Part shown: positions 16,209 to 26,301 of the stretch, one piece after another
Numbering within the stretch: position 1 is the first letter of the stretch
Layout: every line of letters starts with the position of its first letter
Origin: a virus
Reading direction: 5' to 3' (one strand)
IMG/VR virus record: IMGVR_UViG_3300018041_000046
Coordinates: 1-28,411 of that record
DNA: 28,411 nt
Made by a program: the position numbers and the translations under genes
Notes under the pieces: model-generated
Seen by the model: the letters and a program-made list of their open reading frames with translations, nothing else
The model's database searches: none
Told to the model about the DNA's origin: nothing

Positions 16209-19200
16209 ATGGCAGTCTTAACTATAAAACATGGTGTAAATCAAGCACAAGATTTTATTGATCATGTGTCAGCGCCAAATAATGCTCTTTATGTTTTTGT
16301 TGGCAAACCAACAGAATGGTCAAATGAACCAACACCTGATGTTGCAAATAATGATGTAAATCAGTTTGAACAAAAAATTTATCATGATATTGTTTTTGGA
16401 AAGAGAATAGAATCTACTGATGCAAAATCAATGATTAGAAGAATTAACTGGACTTCTAATACTGTTTATGATGAATATAATCATTTGGATGGCGATTTAT
16501 ATACTAAAAACTTTTTTGTCATAACAAATGAAAATCTTGTTTTTAAATGCATTCATAATAATGAAGATGCTAAATCAACTATAAAACCAAATCTAACAAC
16601 AACATCAGGAACCTTTAAAACTACTGATGGTTATATTTGGAAATATATGTTTACCATTGATAGCGATTCCATGAATAGATTTGCAACAAAGGATTATATT
16701 CCTGTTATTGCAAATACAATAGTAGAAGATAATGCAACTCCTGGATCAATTGATCATATTAATATAGTTAATGGTGGCACTAATTATCAAATATATGAAG
16801 TAGGCCAGGTTCAGAGATTAGCAAATAGTCAGGCCATAGTAATTTCTTCTGATGCTTCTGAAAATGATAACATTTATAATCTATCTTCAATTTACTTGAG
16901 TTCCGGTCTTGGTGGTAATCAAATTAGAAAAATTAAATCATATGATGGTTTGAATAAAATTATTATTCCATATGAAAAATTTGATACCTTTGTTAATATT
17001 AAGTTATCTAATATTTCTGATACATCAGAATTTTTGGTTGGTGAAAATATTTCTCAAGATATAACAAAGCTTAATTATGTTTATTATACTGGGTATTTTA
17101 CCGAAGGTGATGAAATTAAGCAAACTGATACTGATGCTCTTGGTTCTTTAATTATAGCAAACTCAAGCGTGTTTCAACTTTTTAGAAGCGGTGATACAGA
17201 ATTTAATGCAACAGGTGATTATCCAGTATTTAATACGGCTACATCTGGACTTGAAACATCCAAAACTGGTACGGCCAGTATAACTGCTGCTTGCACGGTT
17301 ATAACAGGCGTTGGCACATCTTTTGATACCGAATATGCAAATGACGAATTTATTAGAGTTGGGCATGCAAACACAAATGCAAATATTAGAAGAATTAATG
17401 AAGTAACAAATTCAACACAAATTATAGTAAGTTTTGCTTTTGCTAATACACTATCTGCAAATGCACATTATAAATTAGCTGATGCTTTTAGCATTGAAAG
17501 CAAATCAATTTTAAGTTCAAATGGTGAAATTGTTTATCGCAATCTTGATGGTGTCAGATTAACATATAATAATTCTATTACTTCATCTTCTGATTTTGTA
17601 TTAGGTGAAACTATTGATATGGTTGATTCATCTAATAATAATCAATATGCAAATGGTATTATTTCATCAATTGATGCAAATACAATTATTGTTTCTGATG
17701 TTAGTGGTGTATTTCAAGCATCAAATAATACAGTAGATTTATATGTAAAAGGAAAGACATCATTATCTAGAGCTCAAATTGATGATGTTGAAGATTATAA
17801 AAATATTACAATTATAGCAGATGATAGAAGTCTTGTTAATGGACAGAAAATTTTCTCTGATGGCGGCGCAAATGCTGTAGTAGAATCTACATTTTTTATT
17901 CCCAATGAGCAAACACAATATATAATCTCACCAACTGTTGCTATTACTGGTGATGGTTCAAATGCTCTTGCATATTCAGTTGTTAATACTGGAGCAACAT
18001 CAACAAATTCTGTTTACCAAATTGTTATGATAGATCCGGGATCTGGATATACTAACGCCACTATTACAATAACAAGTAATAGTGAATTTGGAAATGGAGC
18101 ATCCGCTGAAGCATTTATTAGCCCAATACTTGGCCATGGCGCAAATGCACAAATTGAACTAGGTGCTGATAGAGTTGGAATTAGTACTAAGATAGGAACA
18201 TTTTCTGAAGAACAATATAAAATATTACCCTATGGTGATTATAGAAAAATTGGTATAATTAGAAATCCATTATATTCAACAACAAGTAATCCTACTCTTT
18301 GGCTACATTTAACTGATCTTGATAGAGTTAAATTGTCTATTGAAAATAGAAGTGATATTTTTACAACTGGTGAAACAGTTTTACAGACATCATCAAATGC
18401 TACAGGAACTATTGTTTATAGTAATTCAACATATATGGAACTTAAAAACATAGTTGGCTCATTTGATGCTAATACTGCTAATGATGATATAACTGGATTA
18501 GCATCCGGTGAAACCGCAAATGTTATTGCTGCTAATTCTTCATTGTTTACTGCTTCAGCTAATTCTATTTTTTATCAGCAAGTAGTTGATAATAATGGAC
18601 TCGGTGTCTATGGCGCTAATGGAATAATTACTCAAGTAGTTTCAAATACTTTAATTCGTGTATCAGATGTTGCTGGTAGATTGCAAAGTTCTCAACAAAT
18701 AATTGAACCTTCAACTAATGCATATGCTACAGTTGAATATATCTATACTGCAAATAATTCACAAGATATAACCAATAACTATGGCAAGTGGTTTAATCAA
18801 ACTTCAAGAATTGGCATAAATAGTCAAACAGGTAATTATATTCTTTTTGAAAAGGTAATTCAAGAAACATCAAATGCTTCTGGTATTATTATAAATTTGA
18901 CTAATGAGCTTGATTTTACTCTTTCTTCAAACACTGGTGCTTTTATTGTAGGAGAAAGAATTGATAATACTACTACAAGTGGAAATGCTGTGATTTTATT
19001 TGCCAATTCAACATATATAAAATTATCAGATGTTCAAGGAACATTTGAAGCCGGCGATGGATTTGATGGTCAAAGTTCTGGTGAGTCTGGTGTTGTGGAT
19101 GAAGCATTTCCGGTTATTGTTGTTAATGATATTGAAAATAGATTCCAGAATGGTGATAACTTAATTATTGGTCAAACATCAAATACACAAGGAACTAGTG

Positions 19201-19331
19201 CATTAGCAAATACCATTACATATCCAGATCTAGTTAGAGAAAGTGGTGATGTTATCTATATTGAAAACATAGAACCATTTGAAAAGACAATAAATAGTAG
19301 AGAAGACATTCGTCTAATTGTAAAATTTTAA
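16209..19331 (+). CDS. 8: Baseplate wedge protein, gp8-like, enlarged by inserted beta modules
   Basis: The 1040-residue protein has the two ends of T4 gp8 (334 residues). At the N-terminus: NALYVFVGKPTEWSNEPTP (about 26-43; T4 ITFGRSEPWSSN), MIRRINWTSNTVYDEYNHLD, VFKCIHNN and TTDGYIWKYMFTIDSD (about 138-153; T4 GDGYVWEYLFEIPPD). YRKIGIIRNPLYSTTSNPTL near residue 680 parallels T4 ISIITNPLEAKAHPND. The last 35 residues, DLVRESGDVIYIENIEPFEK to IRLIVKF, parallel T4 DLMRHSGEMIYMENRPPI to INILFTF. Between these lie about 480 and 310 residues of repeated beta modules with the theme GE-V-Q...A-G-I...S-T-I-L-V-G-F. In T4 gp8 forms dimers at the wedge periphery, binding gp7 and gp10. The homologous ends make the family call good; the role of the insertions is unknown. 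Confidence 0.75.
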   Translation: MAVLTIKHGVNQAQDFIDHVSAPNNALYVFVGKPTEWSNEPTPDVANNDVNQFEQKIYHDIVFGKRIESTDAKSMIRRINWTSNTVYDEYNHLDGDLYTKNFFVITNENLVFKCIHNNEDAKSTIKPNLTTTSGTFKTTDGYIWKYMFTIDSDSMNRFATKDYIPVIANTIVEDNATPGSIDHINIVNGGTNYQIYEVGQVQRLANSQAIVISSDASENDNIYNLSSIYLSSGLGGNQIRKIKSYDGLNKIIIPYEKFDTFVNIKLSNISDTSEFLVGENISQDITKLNYVYYTGYFTEGDEIKQTDTDALGSLIIANSSVFQLFRSGDTEFNATGDYPVFNTATSGLETSKTGTASITAACTVITGVGTSFDTEYANDEFIRVGHANTNANIRRINEVTNSTQIIVSFAFANTLSANAHYKLADAFSIESKSILSSNGEIVYRNLDGVRLTYNNSITSSSDFVLGETIDMVDSSNNNQYANGIISSIDANTIIVSDVSGVFQASNNTVDLYVKGKTSLSRAQIDDVEDYKNITIIADDRSLVNGQKIFSDGGANAVVESTFFIPNEQTQYIISPTVAITGDGSNALAYSVVNTGATSTNSVYQIVMIDPGSGYTNATITITSNSEFGNGASAEAFISPILGHGANAQIELGADRVGISTKIGTFSEEQYKILPYGDYRKIGIIRNPLYSTTSNPTLWLHLTDLDRVKLSIENRSDIFTTGETVLQTSSNATGTIVYSNSTYMELKNIVGSFDANTANDDITGLASGETANVIAANSSLFTASANSIFYQQVVDNNGLGVYGANGIITQVVSNTLIRVSDVAGRLQSSQQIIEPSTNAYATVEYIYTANNSQDITNNYGKWFNQTSRIGINSQTGNYILFEKVIQETSNASGIIINLTNELDFTLSSNTGAFIVGERIDNTTTSGNAVILFANSTYIKLSDVQGTFEAGDGFDGQSSGESGVVDEAFPVIVVNDIENRFQNGDNLIIGQTSNTQGTSALANTITYPDLVRESGDVIYIENIEPFEKTINSREDIRLIVKF

Positions 19332-19340
19332 GAGGAAAAG

Positions 19341-22300
19341 ATGGCGATCACAACAGATCTTTCACGTAGACCATATTTTGACGAGTTTGATGCTAATGAT
19401 AACTTTCATAGAGTTTTATTTAGACCATCAACAGCAGTTCAAACACGTGAACTTAATGAAATGCAATCTATATTGCAGGATCAGGTAGATAAATTTGGTC
19501 GTCATATTTTTAAAAATGGGTCTGTTGTTGAAGGGTGCTCATTTACATTTGATAGAAAATATAACTTTGTAAAAATCAATGATACATACACAAATAACTT
19601 TGCTATCTCAACAACTTCAGACTTTGTTGGAAACTATATTGAAAATGAAAATGGATTGCAGGCTTTAATTATTAATTCAGCGGATGGTCTAGAATCAGCA
19701 GCTCCAGATTTTAATACTTTATATGTTTCTTATTTAAATTCTGCTGCATATGCAAATGGTGATCCACAAAAAAGTTTTGATAAAGGTGATGCATTAACAT
19801 TATATACAACGGCAAATGTTCAAATTGGTAATTCAACTATTGAAGTTGCAACTCCTGCAAATACTTCAGAAGCTTCTGTTGGTTTTGGTTATGCTTTTAC
19901 TACAACCGAAGGCGTAATTTTTAAAGATGGATATTTTGTAAGAGTTCCAACACAAACTATACTTGTCAGTAAGTATGATAATACTCCTAATAATGTTTCT
20001 ATTGGATTTAAACTTGATGAATCAATCATAACACCAGAAGCAGATACCACGCTACTTGATAATGCGGCTGGTTCTCCAAACTTTTCAGCACCTGGCGCGC
20101 ATAGACTTAAATTAGTACCAACATTAGAAAAAAGAACTACATCAAATATTGATACTAATATATTCTTTTCATTATGTGATTTTAAAAATGGTTATCCAGT
20201 CACTATTAAGAATGATGCTCAGTACGCTGCTCTTGGAGCAGAACAAGCAAGAAGAACATATGAAACAAATGGCGACTTTGTTGTAAAACCATTTCTATTA
20301 AATACTGAAACACATGCTTCAAATGCTGAGCTTTTAAATCTTGTTGTTTCACAAGGTCTTGGATATGCCAAAGGATATAGAGTTGAATATCTTAATAATA
20401 ATATTTTAGATTTGCGTAAAGGAACAGATTATGCTAATTCTGAAGTAACAATTACTTCAAATTATGAAAATTATTTTATTGTTGATGATTATGTTGGCGA
20501 ATTTGATACAGATCAATTAATTGAAGTTGAATTACATAATGCATTCAAAAATGCATTAACAGATCGTGGTTTTCTAGGAACTGCAGCTGGATCAACACAA
20601 ATTGGTACAGCTAAAATTAGAAGTGTACTTCATGAATCCGGAACACCTGGTACTTCTGATGCGCAATATAAATTATACATATTTGATATTGTAATGAATG
20701 CTGGCTATTCAACATCTGATGTTAAATCTGTAATGTATACTTCAGGTGGTTCAACTGTTGCATGCGCTGATATTGTTCAAATTTATAATGCTTCTCTTGG
20801 CGCTAATACAACAAGACTTGAAGGAGATTCTCAAAGAACATTATTATTTAGACTTGGTCCAAAGGCATTAACAACAAATGGATTTGGATCTTCAGCTTCA
20901 TTTTCATATAGAAATAAAGAGTCCGGCACTATTCTAGCAAATGGTCAAATAACCATTACTCTTTCTTCTGATACGTTTCCTTATTCTGGAACACTATCAA
21001 CTTCGCAAAAACAAGAATTTATTCTTATTCCAACAGCCAATCAGGTTTCTACTAAAACAGGAACCGTAAACACTTATTCAAATTCAACAGTTACGGGTGT
21101 TGGAACCAGCTTTACTTCAGAATATAGTGCTGGTGATTATGTAACTATTGATGGTTATACTAGAAGAATTACACAAGTATCAAATAATACACATATGAAA
21201 ATAGATGCAAATGCATCTTATAGCAATACTGGAGCAACACATAAAAAGATTTTTATCAATGGTGTACCAATTCCATTAGATAGATCTGCAAGAAGTGTTA
21301 TTGTTAATTCAACTACTGAAACAGAAATTAATCTTAATGAAACTTTTGATTCTTCTGGTACTCTTGCTGCTGTTGTGTATCATAAAGCAAAAAGATCTTC
21401 TGCACAACCAATTCAAAAAGACATTAAGAAAGCTCGTTATGTTAAGATAGATTGTTCAAATTCTTCTTATGGAACTTCTGGACCATGGCCTTTTGGTTTC
21501 TCTGATGTTCATAAAATTAATGCTGTTTATATTGGCACTGGTGGTGTATATTCCAACACTGGAACTGATTATAAAAATTATTTTACTCTTGATAATGGTC
21601 AGAAAGATTCATATTATGCAATATCTACTTTAAAAACTAAAACAAATTCTTTATTAAGTAATACTTCAACTATTCTTGTTGAATTTGATTATTTTGATCA
21701 CGATGAATCAGCCGGTAAAGGTTTCTTTACTGCTGCTTCTTATCCTGTTTATGCCAATGATTATATAGATTCAACACATATCTCCATTAAAGATATTCCA
21801 CTATATACTTCTTCAAAAGGCCAGGTATATGATTTACGTGATCATGTAGATTTTAGACCATATGCTGCAAATACAGCAGTTGATACAGGAACAGTTGCAA
21901 GCGCAACAGTTAATCCTATAGCAACTATATCATGGGATTTACCAGTTGAAGGTTCTTATATCCCTGTTCCCGATTCAGAATTTACAACTGATCTGGCATA
22001 TTATCTACCACGTGTTGATAGAGTTATGATGACTACTGGGGGACAGATAAGAATTATTGAAGGTGAATCATCATTAACACCCGTGCCTCCTCTTGCTAAA
22101 GAAGATATGATGAATCTTGGAACTGTTAGAGTTACACAATATCCAACTTTAACACCATATGAAGCAAAATTAGCCAATCGTTATGATTATTCAGTTACTG
22201 TTGATATTAAACAAAACAAAAGATATACAATGAGAGATATTGCCGGTATTGAGTCAAGAATTAATGTTCTTGAATATTATACTGCTTTAAACCTTCTTGA

Positions 22301-23540
22301 AAAAAATGCTAATGATTTATTAGTAAGAAGTGATTCAACAGGTCTTAATAGATTTAAAAATGGATTTATGGTTGATAACTTTGATACATTTGCAGTTACC
22401 AATACTTTACATCCAAAGTTTAATATTTCTCTTGATAAAAAGAAATCAGAATTAAGACCAAAATTTAAAGTTAGAAGATTTACTTTGGATTTTGATTCTT
22501 CTAAGAGTTCAAATGTTGTTAAAAAAGGTAAATCAATATTATTAACTCATACTTCTTCACTTTTAACAAGACAAAATTTTGCTACAAAATATAGAAATTG
22601 TATTGAAGGCAATATATATAATCATATTGGAAGAATAGAAATTCCGTTAGAAGGATCAATTGAACCATGTTATGATACTTTACCGGATGTTGTATCAAAC
22701 CTTGATTTATCACAGAACTGGATAACTTTAGCAAATGCATGGGAAACTGAATGGGGTACATGGGAAACACAAAGCACTAGACAAACTGGCACTTCGAGTT
22801 CAAGTACATCATCTACATCATCTGCATGGGATTATTATGGTGGTGAAACTGTTACTACTACTACTTATACAACTACAGTTGATACGTTTGCCGAACAACA
22901 AAAAAGAATTGGTCAAGATTTAGTTACAACAAATAATAATACTTCTATAAATTTAGGTCAATATATACAAAGCATTAATATATTACCATATATTAATGCT
23001 CAAACTGTACAATTTTATGCTTATGATTTAAAACCTAATACTAGAGTATATCTTTATTTTAATGATATTCTTTTAAGTTATAGTACAAGATTGGATAATA
23101 ATAGTTATGTTAGAAGATTAGATACTTCAACTAATGCTTCAAATATATTTCAAAACTCTGATGAAATAACATATCAATTAAAAGAAGAACTTATTACTGA
23201 TTCTAAAGGACGTGTATTTGGCGTAATTAATATACCACCAAATACATTTAAACAAGAACAATCGTTAATTAAAATTTTAGATATAGATGATTTAACACAA
23301 GGTGAAGATGCTATAACTACTTCAGCTATTAAAGAATTTTATGCATCTAAATTACATGTTAACTATGCAAGTTCTATTTTAAATGTAAAATCGCCATTAT
23401 TAGAATGGAGTGAAGTAGATGCAAATAGAACTATAACATATACAGAAACAGGAACGAATGTTGTAAGAACATCAATATATATAGAGCCACCACCACCGCC
23501 AGAAGACGAGTATTACTTTGAATGTGCTTCTTGTCCATAA
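19341..23540 (+). CDS. Large DUF4815-type virion structural protein
   Basis: 1399 residues. The N-terminus, RRPYFDEFDANDNFHRVLFR, STAVQTRELNEMQSILQDQV and FGRHIFKNGSVVEGCSF, is that of the DUF4815 family found in marine T4-like phages next to baseplate wedge genes. Other visible parts are LKLVPTLEKRTTSNIDTNIF with an Ala/Arg helix, a GVGTSF module (about residues 571-624), DVHKINAVYIGTGGV, IYDLR-like VYDLRDHVDFRPYAA, and RDIAGIESRINVLEYYTALN, a probable coiled helix. The C-terminus has five consecutive prolines and ends YYFECASCP, with a CxxC. A good ribosome site (AGAGGAAA) precedes the ATG. Position after gp8 suggests the peripheral baseplate place held by gp9/gp10 in T4, but I see no clear similarity to either. 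Confidence 0.65.
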   Translation: MAITTDLSRRPYFDEFDANDNFHRVLFRPSTAVQTRELNEMQSILQDQVDKFGRHIFKNGSVVEGCSFTFDRKYNFVKINDTYTNNFAISTTSDFVGNYIENENGLQALIINSADGLESAAPDFNTLYVSYLNSAAYANGDPQKSFDKGDALTLYTTANVQIGNSTIEVATPANTSEASVGFGYAFTTTEGVIFKDGYFVRVPTQTILVSKYDNTPNNVSIGFKLDESIITPEADTTLLDNAAGSPNFSAPGAHRLKLVPTLEKRTTSNIDTNIFFSLCDFKNGYPVTIKNDAQYAALGAEQARRTYETNGDFVVKPFLLNTETHASNAELLNLVVSQGLGYAKGYRVEYLNNNILDLRKGTDYANSEVTITSNYENYFIVDDYVGEFDTDQLIEVELHNAFKNALTDRGFLGTAAGSTQIGTAKIRSVLHESGTPGTSDAQYKLYIFDIVMNAGYSTSDVKSVMYTSGGSTVACADIVQIYNASLGANTTRLEGDSQRTLLFRLGPKALTTNGFGSSASFSYRNKESGTILANGQITITLSSDTFPYSGTLSTSQKQEFILIPTANQVSTKTGTVNTYSNSTVTGVGTSFTSEYSAGDYVTIDGYTRRITQVSNNTHMKIDANASYSNTGATHKKIFINGVPIPLDRSARSVIVNSTTETEINLNETFDSSGTLAAVVYHKAKRSSAQPIQKDIKKARYVKIDCSNSSYGTSGPWPFGFSDVHKINAVYIGTGGVYSNTGTDYKNYFTLDNGQKDSYYAISTLKTKTNSLLSNTSTILVEFDYFDHDESAGKGFFTAASYPVYANDYIDSTHISIKDIPLYTSSKGQVYDLRDHVDFRPYAANTAVDTGTVASATVNPIATISWDLPVEGSYIPVPDSEFTTDLAYYLPRVDRVMMTTGGQIRIIEGESSLTPVPPLAKEDMMNLGTVRVTQYPTLTPYEAKLANRYDYSVTVDIKQNKRYTMRDIAGIESRINVLEYYTALNLLEKNANDLLVRSDSTGLNRFKNGFMVDNFDTFAVTNTLHPKFNISLDKKKSELRPKFKVRRFTLDFDSSKSSNVVKKGKSILLTHTSSLLTRQNFATKYRNCIEGNIYNHIGRIEIPLEGSIEPCYDTLPDVVSNLDLSQNWITLANAWETEWGTWETQSTRQTGTSSSSTSSTSSAWDYYGGETVTTTTYTTTVDTFAEQQKRIGQDLVTTNNNTSINLGQYIQSINILPYINAQTVQFYAYDLKPNTRVYLYFNDILLSYSTRLDNNSYVRRLDTSTNASNIFQNSDEITYQLKEELITDSKGRVFGVINIPPNTFKQEQSLIKILDIDDLTQGEDAITTSAIKEFYASKLHVNYASSILNVKSPLLEWSEVDANRTITYTETGTNVVRTSIYIEPPPPPEDEYYFECASCP

Positions 23541-23558
23541 AAATCAAGGAAATAATAA

Positions 23559-26075
23559 ATGAAACCAATTGGTCAAACGTTTTTTGTATCAAAACCGCAA
23601 AATGGAACGGCTGGTATTTATCTATATAAAATAGATGTATATTTTAAATCTATTGATCCTGATAAAGGTATAGTTTTACAATTAAGAGAAACTGATAATG
23701 GATACCCTACTTCTATAGTTATACCAAATAGTGAATGTTTCGCTTTTCCTGACGGTGATTATCAAGATGCTATAGCAAATCCAGATGATTATGGTGGGCT
23801 TTGGGATGATCAACCCACACATAATATTGCATATGCATCAGATGATGCTAGTGCTGCTACTAGTTTTACTTTTAAACAACCACCATATTTAGAAGCAAAT
23901 AAATCATATGCATTTGTTTTAATACCCGGAGGTGGAACCGATAAATATGAAGTTTGGACTTCAGAAATTGGACAAACTGATGTATTAACAAATAATTTAG
24001 TAAGTAAAAATAATGACACAGGAACTTTGTTTATATCATCAAACGATATTCAATGGACTCCTATACAAACTGAAGATATAAAATTTTCAATACATCAAGC
24101 TAGTTTTACTAACACTTCTGGTAGCGCAATATTAAATGTAGCAAATACAGATTCTTTTTATATAAAAGATACTGTTGGAACTTTTCGAAAAGGTGAAACT
24201 GCATATGTTAGTAATGCAGTGTTTGATATTTCAAGATTAGTTATTGCTTCCAATTCTGCTGCATTTACAACATCAGAAACAGTTTATCAGAGCAATGGAA
24301 CAGCAAATATTGCATTTGGTACTTTAACTTTTGCTAATACAACTAATCTTGTTGTTGCAAATACCAGAGGTGTATTTGATGCTTCATATGAAGTAAAAGG
24401 AATCACTTCAACAGCAAATGCTTCACTTTCTTCAGTTGTAGATGATACTACTTTCTCCAGTGGTTCAAATACTATAACAGTGCCATATTCAGGTGTTTTT
24501 TCTAATGGTGATTATATTTTTGTAGCTAAAAGTTCTTTAGCCAATGGGCTTTTTAGAAGAATTACTTCTATAAATTCAAATACGGAGATTCGAGTTAATA
24601 CTAATATGCCTTATACCGAATCAACTGGCGCATTTATAGCAAGATATGATAATATTGGAGGATTGATTAACACACAAGAAATTTATGATCAAAATAAACA
24701 ATCTATAGTATTAATTTTTCAAAAATCTTTTACTTCTTCAAGAAATCATTCTGGATCTAAAATATATAATGAATATGTGTTTGGACTTTCTTCTAAATCA
24801 GCAGCAAAAATAGATTCACAAAGTGAAATTCAATATAATTCAATAACTCCTTTAATTTTAGAATTTGAACCAAAAGATACGTCATTAACATATTCATTTA
24901 AAGGCTTAGATGATGATGGAAATTATACATCTGATGATTCTTCATATTTAAATTTAAAAAATAAAATTGCTGCCGAATTATATGATAAACAAAGAATTTT
25001 AGCTAATTATAGTAATGAATTGGAAAATAGATCAGGTTCTGCAAATACTTCTTTAAGAATTAAAGTAGATTTTGCAACTGGAAATAATGAAATTTCTCCT
25101 AATATTGATATGATGTCAAGATACATTACTTTAACAGAAAATATTCTTGTATCAGATGAAAATTTAACTGGTTATTATTTAACTCTTAATAAAACTCTTG
25201 ATAACCAATTGGATGTTCCAGCTGTAGGTTCAACTGTTACGCTTGGATCTAATACAGCAGAAGTAGCATATGCTAATACTACATTTGTTAGAGTAATTAA
25301 TAATTCAGGAAAATTTCCATCAAATCCGGGTAATATGACATTTGATACATTTACAGCAAATGTTTCAATTGCTGAATACTATTCAGAAAGTTTGGATAAT
25401 GGATTTGATGATGTGGCAAGATATATTTCTAAAAGCACATCACTCGCTCCAAATCAAGAAGCCGATGATGCAATAACATATTTAACTGCATATAGACCAG
25501 CAAACACCGGCATATATGTTTATATTAAGGCTCTTGGTGTAAATGATTCTAGTGATTTTGAAAATAGAGTTTGGTCACAAATGCCAGAAAAAAATTCTAT
25601 TGGATTATTAAGCAGTAAGGCTAATATTAATGACTATGTTGAATTAGAATATAATCTTCCAACAAGTAAAGGTCTTTTTGCTGATTCTGGAAGTTGTGGA
25701 TCTACCTCAGCAAATGTTGGAATGTTTAATACAGAAACTCTTTCTGTTGGTGATTTTATATATGTTAAGGATAATGCAAACTCAACATTCACTGTAAGAG
25801 AAGTTATATCCGTAACAAATTCAAGTTCAGTTGTTGTATCAAGTAATGTAGGTTTTACATCTTCAAATGCGGCAATTGGTGTTATACCAGACCTATCACA
25901 TGAAAATGGCGTATTTAAATATCATGATAATGAATATATTTCTAAATATGTAAATAGTTCTGGTGATGTCCATGATACAATCAAACAATTTGCTATTAAG
26001 ATAATACTAACCGGTGATAATCATTATATTATTCCACGTGTTGCTGATATGAGAACTCTAGCATTACAGAACTAA
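23559..26075 (+). CDS. Structural protein, probable detached C-terminal half of the DUF4815-type protein
   Basis: 838 residues starting MKPIGQTFFVSKPQNGTAGI, then LYKIDVYFKSIDPDKGIVLQ, LRETDNGYPTSIVIPNS and ANKSYAFVLIPGGGTDKYEV. This jelly-roll-like segment is, as I recall, usually in one chain with the DUF4815 N-terminus in related phages (as 'PLAQTFFV...GVFLT.VD.YF'). Here a stop and an 18-base gap with its own AAGGA ribosome site separate them. The middle repeats the GE-V-Q type modules and a GVFSNGDYIF module seen in the gp7, gp8 and DUF4815 proteins. The C-terminal 250 residues include DPSD-like SSDFENRVWSQM and YNLPTSKGLFADS. Likely a peripheral baseplate or fibre-attachment protein; no T4 equivalent named. 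Confidence 0.55.
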   Translation: MKPIGQTFFVSKPQNGTAGIYLYKIDVYFKSIDPDKGIVLQLRETDNGYPTSIVIPNSECFAFPDGDYQDAIANPDDYGGLWDDQPTHNIAYASDDASAATSFTFKQPPYLEANKSYAFVLIPGGGTDKYEVWTSEIGQTDVLTNNLVSKNNDTGTLFISSNDIQWTPIQTEDIKFSIHQASFTNTSGSAILNVANTDSFYIKDTVGTFRKGETAYVSNAVFDISRLVIASNSAAFTTSETVYQSNGTANIAFGTLTFANTTNLVVANTRGVFDASYEVKGITSTANASLSSVVDDTTFSSGSNTITVPYSGVFSNGDYIFVAKSSLANGLFRRITSINSNTEIRVNTNMPYTESTGAFIARYDNIGGLINTQEIYDQNKQSIVLIFQKSFTSSRNHSGSKIYNEYVFGLSSKSAAKIDSQSEIQYNSITPLILEFEPKDTSLTYSFKGLDDDGNYTSDDSSYLNLKNKIAAELYDKQRILANYSNELENRSGSANTSLRIKVDFATGNNEISPNIDMMSRYITLTENILVSDENLTGYYLTLNKTLDNQLDVPAVGSTVTLGSNTAEVAYANTTFVRVINNSGKFPSNPGNMTFDTFTANVSIAEYYSESLDNGFDDVARYISKSTSLAPNQEADDAITYLTAYRPANTGIYVYIKALGVNDSSDFENRVWSQMPEKNSIGLLSSKANINDYVELEYNLPTSKGLFADSGSCGSTSANVGMFNTETLSVGDFIYVKDNANSTFTVREVISVTNSSSVVVSSNVGFTSSNAAIGVIPDLSHENGVFKYHDNEYISKYVNSSGDVHDTIKQFAIKIILTGDNHYIIPRVADMRTLALQN

Positions 26076-26076
26076 G

Positions 26077-26301
26077 ATGGCAGAAAATTATTTAAAAGTA
26101 ATAGATAATAAAAATCTTCTTAGACATGCTAGTTCTCGTGGAATAGTAAACACAGATGATGATGGACTAAAAAAATATCGTGAAGAACGTGATCGAGCAA
26201 AGAAACTAAATAATATTGTAGAAGAACAGGATAAAATTAATCAAGAACTTAATGATATTAAGTCTTTGTTATCACAAATTTTAAATAAGATAGAGAAGTA
26301 A
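26077..26301 (+). CDS. Small coiled-coil protein of unknown function
   Basis: 74 residues, starting one base after the previous stop and ending directly against the next ATG. The first 25 residues are mixed (MAENYLKVIDNKNLLRHASS). Residues 30-74 are highly charged with Leu/Ile at heptad-like spacing (LNNIVEEQDKINQELNDIKS LLSQIL), which predicts a coiled coil. Such short proteins occur between structural genes in marine T4-like phages. A trimerising or scaffolding role with the neighbouring structural proteins is possible but unsupported. Confidence 0.55.
   Translation: MAENYLKVIDNKNLLRHASSRGIVNTDDDGLKKYREERDRAKKLNNIVEEQDKINQELNDIKSLLSQILNKIEK

Noticed and set aside
18815-18822. CATAAATA on the plus strand inside the gp8-like gene
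   Set aside because: Over 500 bases before the next start and within coding sequence; probably chance.
22735-22923. 62-codon plus-strand frame rich in His and Leu within the DUF4815-type gene
   Set aside because: Out of frame in a Thr/Ser-rich repeat stretch; the His/Leu runs come from shifted reading of ACT/TCA codons, and there is no ribosome site.
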